64,000 nucleotides of DNA. Origin: JAFGXF01 sp963732595. Lineage in GTDB: Bacteria; Chloroflexota; Anaerolineae; Anaerolineales; Anaerolineaceae. A model generated the notes under the pieces. The model did not search any database, had not been told where the DNA came from, and worked only from the letters and a program-made list of their open reading frames with translations. Shown here piece by piece: positions 57,460-64,000 of this stretch. Each line of letters opens with the position of its first letter. The first letter of the stretch is position 1. The position numbers were made by a program, and so were the translations under genes. The stretch covers positions 1,860,001 to 1,924,000 of the forward strand of contig CAVSZZ010000002.1 in NCBI GenBank assembly GCA_963732595.1. The letters are read 5' to 3'.

Positions 57460-60400
57460 GTGGTCGATGCCCCGGTTGGATTGATCCTGGAAGCCAGCAG
57501 TTCACGACCTCCTCCGGATGCGGAGAATGATGGATCGGTTCGCCAGATCTGGGCACCCCAGTCCGTGCTGGTCCCGCCGTAGACCTGGTTCGAGAAATAG
57601 GCCACGGACAGGACGGCTGTTCGTTTCCTGTCCAACCGAACCATTCAGGTTCACCTGGTGCCAGCCATCCACGCCGGGACTGAATTTCTGGATGCGCTGG
57701 TTGTACTGATCGGCAACCAGCACATTCCCCTGTGCGTCGATCGCAACCCCGCGCGGATCTCTGAACTTACCCGTGCCGATATCACCTGCGGAGGTATCAT
57801 CCGGACCCCAACTCATCCCGATCGTGGTCAGATACTTGCCCTCCGGGCTGATGACCTGGATGCGGGCAGCCCACAGGTCTGCCACGAAAACCTTCCCTTC
57901 CGCGTCGACGTCGACGGAGATTCGGGTAATTAAGATGGACGAAGTAGTCGTAGTCAGTCCGCGATTCAGCCGTGACGCCGTAGAAGGTGCTGCATTCATA
58001 GGAATAGCCGTCCAGGCTGGTGCACTTTAACGATGCGGTGATTGTCCGCATCGGCAATGTACACGATGCCATCGTCGGTGACCGCCACGTCACGTGGGTT
58101 GTTCAGGTGACGATCATCAATCCCGGAAACCCGGGTCCAGCCGATGGTGGTTTTATAGCCATGTCATCGTACACCTGCACACGGTGGTTCCAGGAATCGG
58201 CAATGAAGGTTTCATAATGATCCTCGACGGGACGAGTGGCAATGCCGGCGGGTCCGTCGAACTCCCACTGCCCCTGGCCCCAGCCGCCGAAGCTGGCGAT
58301 GAAGTTACCATCCGGGTCGTAGACCACGACGCGGTTGTTGTCCTGATCGGATACAAAGATCGACCCATCCGGCGCAAAGGCAGGATTCGCCTGGAGACCG
58401 TTAAAACCGAACTCGTAATCACCACCGCCGCCGGAATTGGGATCTCCGACCGTCCAGAGTTGGTTGCCGGCGCTGTCGGTCTTGATCAGACGGCGACCCA
58501 GTTCCTCGACGATTGCAAGGTTGCCGTCCGCAGTCCACGTCGATGCCAGTTGGCATGTTGTAGTGGTCATTGGTCATCACATAGGGGACGCCGGTCGTCC
58601 CGGTCGTGGCGACGAATTCACCGGCCGCATTGAAAGTCTGCAGGCGCTGGTTGTCAGTCACATAGACAGAGCCCGCGCTGTCGACGGCCAGATCATTTGC
58701 AAAAATGAACTGACCATCCCCGGTGCCATTGCCGGCTGCGAAGATGGTGCAGCTCGTTGGGACGCCGGGTGAGCATTTCAGGATGCGGGAATTGCTGCTG
58801 TCGGCGATGAAGACATCGTCGGTGTTTGGATCGATCGCGATCCCGACCGCATAAGCCAGCCGGTCCGGATCATCCGGGTCGCCCCATTCATCGGTGTGAC
58901 CGAAGAACGTGCTGCAAGTCCAGCCGCTGACATCTTCGCGTGCATAGCTGCACACGGTTGTTGCGCGTATCCATCACATACAGGTTGTTACTGCTATCCA
59001 AAGCGATGCGGGTGGGCCAGTCGAATCCAAGGTTGTCGTCATGAGCAACCTGAGATTCACCAATGCTGGCTTCCCAGACCGGGGCCGGGATGGGATCGCT
59101 GTTGAAATGGAAGACCTGGATGCGATGGTTATTGCTGTCCGCCACGAACATCCTGCCGGTCGCGTCAAAAGCAACCCCCAGCGGGCGGCCGCCGAGATGG
59201 TCGTTGTCGTAGCCCCATTCCCAGGGATTCTCAGCCGGATAGGTCTGCAGGACGTTGCTGTCTGAGTCGAATTCCTTCAGGGAGTTGTTCATGATCACCC
59301 AGACATGACCACTGCCGGGTTCCACTGCGACATCACCGGGGTAGGATAGAAAGGCGTCGTGGTGCCAGGGGTTACCCGGGGTTCCAACCACCCAGTCGTA
59401 GGAGGGATAGTTTTGGGGATTCTTCCACAACCGGAATCCGGTTTCCTCGACCATGTAAGAGATTATCCGAAGCATCGATACCCAACCCCGAGGCATTGGA
59501 ATAATGCTGATCATCGATCGGGTAGGGCTCGCCCAGGATGCCGATTGTATCTGCATACTGGTAGACAGTGCCGGGATCCCCGAGAGGCGGTTCACTGGAT
59601 GCAACTGTAATCTCAATCTGGTTATCTGCGGGGTAATCATCCCCACTGCTGGGTTCGATCGCAAGAGACACAACCCAGGGGCTGCCTATCCATGGCATGT
59701 ACACCATGAGGTCGAATTCCCCACCTTCCAGGTAGGCCAGGCTGTCAATAGTCCAGGTACACACGCCGTCCACACAATCCGGTGTCATCCCGGAGGTATC
59801 CCACTGGTAGAGTGATCTCATCATCGTAGGGTGCATCATCATCCAGTGTGATGGAAAGCTCGACATCTGTCACAGGTGTCTGGCCGTGGTTTTTATAATA
59901 AACCGGGATGCGTACAAGGCTGTTGCTGTAACCCATTCGATCTTCACTATAGACCCACAGATCGGGGAAGGAAACGGCCGTATCCAGTGGCGCGTTCCCG
60001 GAGCCGCTCGAGCTGGAAAGGAAATGGCTTTCCGTGGATTGGTGAAAGGGCATTGGACTGGTCATGATACTGCCATCCGATGCCAGGAGGGCATAGTACA
60101 GTGTCCGTCGATCGCCTGATTCCCAGGTCAGGATGCCGTTGCCTCCATTGGTCATGGGTCAACGAGATCGAATGGTTGTCAGATTCAGCAGGGTTGGTCA
60201 ATTCGACCGGTCCGAAATCCACCGCATAGGTGCTGCCGTTCAGAAGGGCATAATGGACCTGGGTACCGGAATCAAATTCCTCCCAGGCGACGAGGATCTC
60301 ATCTCCAAATTGGAGCGCCTGGGGGTGTCCCGCATATCCGGATGTAATGATGGTCTCAGGAGTGACCACCGCACCGCTGTTGTCCAGCGTGATAAAAGCT

Positions 60401-62483
60401 GTTTCCCCATTATGAACATAAGAGAGGAGCACCAGGTTGCCATCCAGGCTGGTTTGGCTGGGATGGTTGTACTGATTGATATCATCCGAACTGGTCAGCT
60501 TGACTGGCGCTTGGATGCCCTCGTCGTTGACCAGGGAAAGCCACACGTCAGCCCGATAGGGACCATAGCTGCTCCACAGGATCTCTTCCCAGCTGAGGGT
60601 CATTTCTCCATCCTCAAAAACAGCGACGTCGGGATTCTCCAAGCTGATGAAACCATCGTCCCATTTGTACCCCCAGGTGGTATTGTTCGTGAGGGCAGTG
60701 ACAGGTGTCTGTGTGGTACCGTCGGGATTGAGCTGAGTGTAATAAATATTGTGATTTTCCGTCCCTCCGTAATGCTCTCTTTGCAGGCGATCCCAGACCA
60801 GCCCGATGTTCCCTTCGCTGTCAACTGCCGGTACAACGTACAGGTCCTGCACATCATTCAAGCCCCCTGTGTGATCGGTAATTTTACGGATGGGGTACAG
60901 TAGCCGGCCCTGGGCATCCAGAATCGCCACATGGATCTCGGTGAAATCATACTCGCAATCAACCGGATCGCAGCGGTCCGACGTGAAGGTCATCACATAG
61001 CCACCGGATGGCCGCGCCACAACAGAAGTGGAACCCGAGTTCCAATAATCCATCCAGGAGGAAGGGTTTGCCAGATAACCGGCCTGATTTTGGATGTATT
61101 CCAGGTTGATGCGGCCGTTGGATGTGTCATTGAACGACTGGACGAAGGGTGCCGGGGAGGCTCCCGCTAGGTGAGTCGTGATTTCGACTCCAGCATCCAG
61201 GGATGAGGTAGCCGTCAGATCGACCGTGTCCTGGTCCCCAATGTAGACCGGGTCAGGCGGCCACAGCCGAAGGATGATGCTGCCTGTATCTGCCTGGGCG
61301 ATCGTGCCGGTATCCACTGCCGGGGTGCCACAGGTGTCGGTCAGTACAGATCGTAGTTCATGTCCAGGAGCTCAACGGACCAGGTGCTGGTGTAGGAGAG
61401 ATCGTAACAATCCGTGCCCAGGTCGCCCCAGTTGCGGATCGGCACGCTGAAATCCAGCGGCTGGCCATTTTGAATGAACTGCCCCTGGTAGAGGGGTGTG
61501 ATACTCACCCTGGCTCTGGGATCCGGGCGGTCAAAGTGCACGGCTGAGTTTTCGTCCAGGTACCCGGGATAATAGCAGTACTCCAGGTTGATCAGGCCAT
61601 CCTGTCCGGTCGAATTTTCGATACCGGATGTTCCACACCAGGCACCACCAGGTACGGCGACGTTCAAATACACGAAATCGATGTCGCCATTTTCATGCAG
61701 GATGACCTCATATGTATAGGTATCCCCGTCTATACCCACCATCCCGCGCCACTCCGCTGCAAACCATTGGTCCGGGGAGGTGCCGCCGGATTCATAATAA
61801 ACCCGCCCATCCCCGCCGGGGGTGTCGGATAGATTGAAGGGGACCCAATAGGGGGCAATGACGTTATTTGGGGTCCTGGTCTGGAGCAGTTGATCCTGGT
61901 CGGTCCACCACTCATTCCAATCCATGCCCAGGTAACCGAATCCCGTGATGTATACATCGTTGTAGTAGTATTCGTAGTACGGGAAGGTGAAGGGCAGGCT
62001 GACTTGGACTGCCTGGCCGTAACTCCCGGAGCCCAACCCGGCATCCTGGGTCGCTGAAATCCAGCTGACGGTGACATTATCTTCCCAGGTGTAACCGAAT
62101 GCATCCGGTCCACCCGTGGCTGCGGGGGAATGGGGAGCGGACAGGTTATCGGATACGGTTCTGGCAGTCCACCAGCCAGCGACCGGCATCATCTCGCCGG
62201 GCGCCTTCAAATGGTGGAAGAAGGCCAGAGTCGGTCACCCTGCCTGTATCTGCCTGCTGCCCCGCGGTGGCGGCAGATACCGGCTGGATTGTGCACGGTC
62301 TGTCAGGGATACTGCACTGCTTCTTTCTGCAGATTCCCAAAATCCCGCGGTCTGGCTGCCGGAACGCCCGGTTTTTTCCTGCGATTCAGCAGGCGGAATG
62401 GGGGAGGCCGATGCGCCACCCTGAGACATAAGCAGACTGATCAGCACGATAACCGACAGGATGAACGTGATGCTTCTTTTCAT
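55894..62483 (-). CDS. Giant exported multi-domain protein, many frameshifts
   Basis: One gene of about 6.6 kb (about 2200 residues restored), read leftward from the ATG at 62483 (GGAG upstream), with more than a dozen frame changes. The signal peptide is ITFILSVIVLISLLMSQGGA. In order: a nidogen-like/beta-sandwich region, a long repeat region, an NHL-type beta-propeller, a kelch/BNR-like propeller, a cadherin/VCBS-like repeat and a DUF11-type repeat, ending WFSYLPMILRP. Those parts are listed separately. Everything from start to stop has coding character on the minus strand with matching domain order, so I treat it as a single protein. It is an exported, probably surface-attached scaffold or adhesin of unknown ligand. 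Confidence 0.72.
57502..59866 (-). CDS. Giant protein segment C: NHL-type propeller
   Basis: Seven or more NHL-like repeats spread over five frames. Examples are SHVWVIMNNSLKEFDSDSNV, GVAFDATGRMFVADSNNHRI, RIALDSSNNLYVMDTRNNRV, VGIAIDPNTDDVFIADSSNS, DLAVDSAGSVYVTDNQRLQT and GVAIDAQGNVLVADQYNQRI. The consensus (I/V)A(I/V/L)Dxx.N.(V/L)(Y/F)V(A/T)D..N.R(I/V) is clear. Such propellers bind proteins, RNA or carbohydrate; here the protein is extracytoplasmic. Confidence 0.75.
59947..61317 (-). CDS. Giant protein segment B: repeat region with Trp-rich blades
   Basis: About 450 residues in one frame. Blades recur with VARPSGGYVMTFTSDRCDPV, IGLVWDRLQREHYGG, MTLSWEEILWSSYGPYRADV, LLSYVHNGETAFITL and ILVAWEEFDSGTQVHYALLN. 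Each contains a strand ending in hhhxW, typical of a seven- or eight-bladed beta-propeller. The frame then drifts at about 60150, where a neighbouring frame continues with SLVRIPVYYKNHGQTPVTDV, a CARDB-type Ig-like domain. Confidence 0.65.
   Translation of the reverse strand: MDTGTIAQADTGSIILRLWPPDPVYIGDQDTVDLTATSSLDAGVEITTHLAGASPAPFVQSFNDTSNGRINLEYIQNQAGYLANPSSWMDYWNSGSTSVVARPSGGYVMTFTSDRCDPVDCEYDFTEIHVAILDAQGRLLYPIRKITDHTGGLNDVQDLYVVPAVDSEGNIGLVWDRLQREHYGGTENHNIYYTQLNPDGTTQTPVTALTNNTTWGYKWDDGFISLENPDVAVFEDGEMTLSWEEILWSSYGPYRADVWLSLVNDEGIQAPVKLTSSDDINQYNHPSQTSLDGNLVLLSYVHNGETAFITLDNSGAVVTPETIITSGYAGHPQALQFGDEILVAWEEFDSGTQVHYALLNGSTYAVDFGPVELTNPAESDNHSISLTHDQWRQRHPDLGIRRSTDTVLCPPGIGWQYHDQSNALSPIHGKPFPFQLERLRERATGYGRFLPRSVGL
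61341..62210 (-). CDS. Giant protein segment A: N-terminal beta-sandwich region
   Basis: The longest uninterrupted N-terminal stretch. The sequence AFGYTWEDNVTVSWISATQD leads into a jelly-roll-like module with SLPFTFPYYEYYYNDVYITG, NNVIAPYWVPFNLSD, FAAEWRGMVGIDGDTYTYEV and ENGDIDFVYLNV. This is the pattern of a nidogen-type/beta-sandwich domain often found first in exported Anaerolineae proteins. The segment ends with a CARDB-like strand set (PLDFSVPIRNWGDLGTDCYD). Confidence 0.7.
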   Translation of the reverse strand: MKAPGEMMPVAGWWTARTVSDNLSAPHSPAATGGPDAFGYTWEDNVTVSWISATQDAGLGSGSYGQAVQVSLPFTFPYYEYYYNDVYITGFGYLGMDWNEWWTDQDQLLQTRTPNNVIAPYWVPFNLSDTPGGDGRVYYESGGTSPDQWFAAEWRGMVGIDGDTYTYEVILHENGDIDFVYLNVAVPGGAWCGTSGIENSTGQDGLINLEYCYYPGYLDENSAVHFDRPDPRARVSITPLYQGQFIQNGQPLDFSVPIRNWGDLGTDCYDLSYTSTWSVELLDMNYDLY

Positions 62484-62554
62484 TGGAGGCTCCATATTCT
62501 ATTGATAAATTTTTATTACTGGTTTTGATTAATGAAAATTCCCACTTTCCAACT

Positions 62555-62619
62555 ATTATAGGAGTCGAAACCCAATATTATGTCAATGATATTACTAGTA
62601 ATTCCTTTATGAATTACTA
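62555..62619 (-). promoter_or_regulatory. Putative promoter and palindrome upstream of the giant gene
   Basis: On the minus strand TATAAT (62555-62560) lies 20 bases downstream of TTGACA (62581-62586), a longer than ideal spacer. A perfect inverted repeat TAGTAATTC-6-GAATTACTA (62596-62619) is just upstream. It has the same 6-base gap as the palindrome near 41480, although the arms differ. Confidence 0.4.
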
Positions 62620-62705
62620 TTACAAACTTTGATTCAATTAAAATAAACCTGGTTGTGAAATAATTCAATTAATCCTGGGTGTCGTGTTCCTGCCCGCTAT
62701 CATGT

Positions 62706-62804
62706 AATCCGGCTGGATCAGCAACATCTCTCCCGGTGGGAGCGCCTCCCTGGAGATGCCCGAAGGCCTGGTGCTGCCCGGTGTGACGGCTTGTGGACAA
62801 ATAA
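62706..62804 (+). pseudogene. pgk: Decayed duplicate of the pgk 3' end
   Basis: About 100 bases match the last 34 codons and stop of pgk (near 55710-55817) in the same orientation. The best block is GCCTCCCTGGAGATG then CGAAGGCCTGGTGC and TGCCCGGTGTG at 62744-62785. The translation would read SASLEMPEGLVLPGV against GASLEMLEGLVLPGV in pgk. Upstream codons are lost and small indels are present, so it is not functional. The surrounding 62484-62976 interval has no intact gene. Confidence 0.88.
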
Positions 62805-62976
62805 AAAACCTGATCAAGATGAAACCTGCAGGTCCTGATTCTCACACGCATCAGGGGTGAAATTTCACTGGATCCAGGTTTGTGGAATTATGAAGCCGGA
62901 TTTAACAGCCTTACCCGCTGTATGGTTTTTAATAATTCTGTAATATAATCTAAATGTCAGCCATCGGGAGATAAAG

Positions 62977-64000
62977 TTGACATTTACCATCGGCGAAAAC
63001 GTCGGTCCATATCGCATCATCGGGCAACTTGGGCAGGGTGGCATGGCCACAGTTTACAAGGCCTATCACGCTTCTCTGGACCGGTATGTCGCGCTGAAGG
63101 TTCTGCATCCCGCTTTTAAGGAAGATCCGAACTTCCTGGGACGTTTCCAACGCGAGGCCAAGATGGTTGCCAGGCTGGAGCATCCCAATATTGTGCCGGT
63201 CTATGCTTTCGAAGAGCATGAAGGCCACCCGTTCCTGGTGATGAAATACATCGAAGGCAAGACCCTCAAAGCCCGCCTGCAAAAAGGTCCTCTCAGTGAA
63301 AATGAAATCCTCAGGATCACCCAGGCAGTGGGGAGCGCGCTGACCTACGCCCATAAGAAGGACATCCTGCACCGTGATGTCAAGCCTTCCAATGTTCTGC
63401 TGGCAAACGATGGCGAGATTTATCTGGCTGATTTCGGTCTGGCGCGCCTGGCTTCGGTCGTCGATTCCACCCTATCGGCCGAGATCCTGGTCGGGACGCC
63501 CCAGTATATCTCGCCGGAGCAGGCCAGCGGGGTCAAGGAGCTGGACGCGCGTTCGGATGTGTACTGCTTCGGGGTGATGCTGTATGAAATGAGCGTTGGG
63601 CGCGTGCCGTTTCAATGCCGACACCCCTTATGCCATCGTTTTCGATCACATCTACAAACCACTGCCATTACCGCGTCAGATCAGGCCGGAGCTGAGCGAA
63701 GAACTCGAGACGGTACTCCTCAAGGCCTTGACCAAGGACCGCGAGGACCGTTACCCGGATGTGGCTTCGCTCGTCAAAGCCTTTTCTGCTGCGCTGCCGT
63801 TATCCGGGGTGACCAAAGCGTCAGCCACCCAGGCACCGGCCGCCGCTGCTAAAGTCAACCCGGAACCTGAAGTCCCCCCTGCGGCGGCACCCACACCCCA
63901 GGCTGCGGCAGCACCCACATCTCCGGGTGCAGCAACCTCAGCCACCGGCAACACCTCCGGTTGCTGCGGTCAAACGCGCAAAAAAGAAACGCTCCGGTTG
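62977..64000 (+). CDS. Ser/Thr protein kinase (PknB-type), partial at window end
   Basis: A eukaryotic-type kinase starting at a TTG (62977) with GGGAG upstream; the ATG at 62955 is out of frame and stops at once. The glycine loop is IGQLGQGGMATVYKA. The Lys is in VALKVLHPAF, the catalytic loop is HRDVKPSNVLL, the DFG segment is LADFGLARLAS and the APE-equivalent is TPQYISPEQASG. A frame change near 63620 and another near 63950 are needed. After the kinase domain (to about 63780) a Pro/Ala-rich linker and a basic KRAKKKRS stretch lead toward a presumed transmembrane and sensor region outside the window. A TATAAT lies at 62944-62949. Confidence 0.88.

Overview
The window looks like a chromosomal segment from a member of the Chloroflexota, most likely class Anaerolineae. 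The support is indirect: a gapA-pgk pair, a YvcK/CofD-like protein with N-terminal membrane segments, an NBR1-Ig-like lipoprotein, several large exported proteins of the M6 protease and parallel beta-helix type, and a bacterial staygreen homologue, a family known from Anaerolineae. There is no tRNA, rRNA, CRISPR array or recognisable insertion sequence. Many genes are broken by single-base frame changes, clustered in some stretches and absent from others. Most probably these are draft sequence errors, so broken genes are annotated over their full inferred span with the break points given.

Layout. 1-2.4 kb: leftward arsenic-type cassette (arsR, permease, CXXC thioredoxin-like protein, arsC cut by the window edge). 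2.5-3.5 kb: membrane protein plus winged-helix regulator behind a near-consensus promoter. 3.6-7.5 kb: leftward two-component system with a 1078-residue propeller-sensor kinase. 7.7-12.3 kb: isoprenylcysteine-type methyltransferase, Hsp20, PEBP lipoprotein, MFS transporter plus ChrB-like protein, UbiA prenyltransferase. 12.4-14.7 kb: repeat-rich exported protein. 14.9-18.3 kb: operon of GntR/YtrA-type regulator, SPFH protein, PLDc_N peptide, ABC ATPase and permease. 18.3-24.3 kb: LURP-one protein, a four-gene operon containing the staygreen homologue, a membrane sulfatase-like protein, PPK2 and a membrane protein. 24.4-26.6 kb: NBR1-Ig lipoprotein and acyltransferase. 26.7-29.6 kb: cobalamin riboswitch controlling btuF-btuC-btuD. 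29.7-31.0 kb: HAD phosphatase and LOG-type protein.

Accessory, secretion-dominated part. 31.2-41.4 kb holds four M6-family metalloprotease paralogues, one of which has lost the catalytic residues. 41.6-42.9 kb: three small exported proteins or lipoproteins. 43-47 kb: MBL-fold hydrolase, small alpha/beta protein, a possible structured RNA, mutY, a 109-bp tandem repeat array and yvcK. 47.2-53.3 kb: three tandem leftward genes for right-handed beta-helix surface proteins, one apparently a fusion of two units. 53.6-55.8 kb: gapA-pgk. 55.9-62.5 kb: one giant exported multi-domain protein in many frames. A decayed copy of the pgk 3' end at 62.7-62.8 kb lies on its far side, so direct repeats bracket the giant gene. 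63.0-64.0 kb: start of a Ser/Thr protein kinase.

The most unusual signals are: a shared C-terminal tail of the form LP-x-x-x-(R/K)-P on many exported proteins; the pgk 3'-end duplication bracketing the giant gene; the staygreen homologue; the pseudo-protease; and the unassigned structured RNA.
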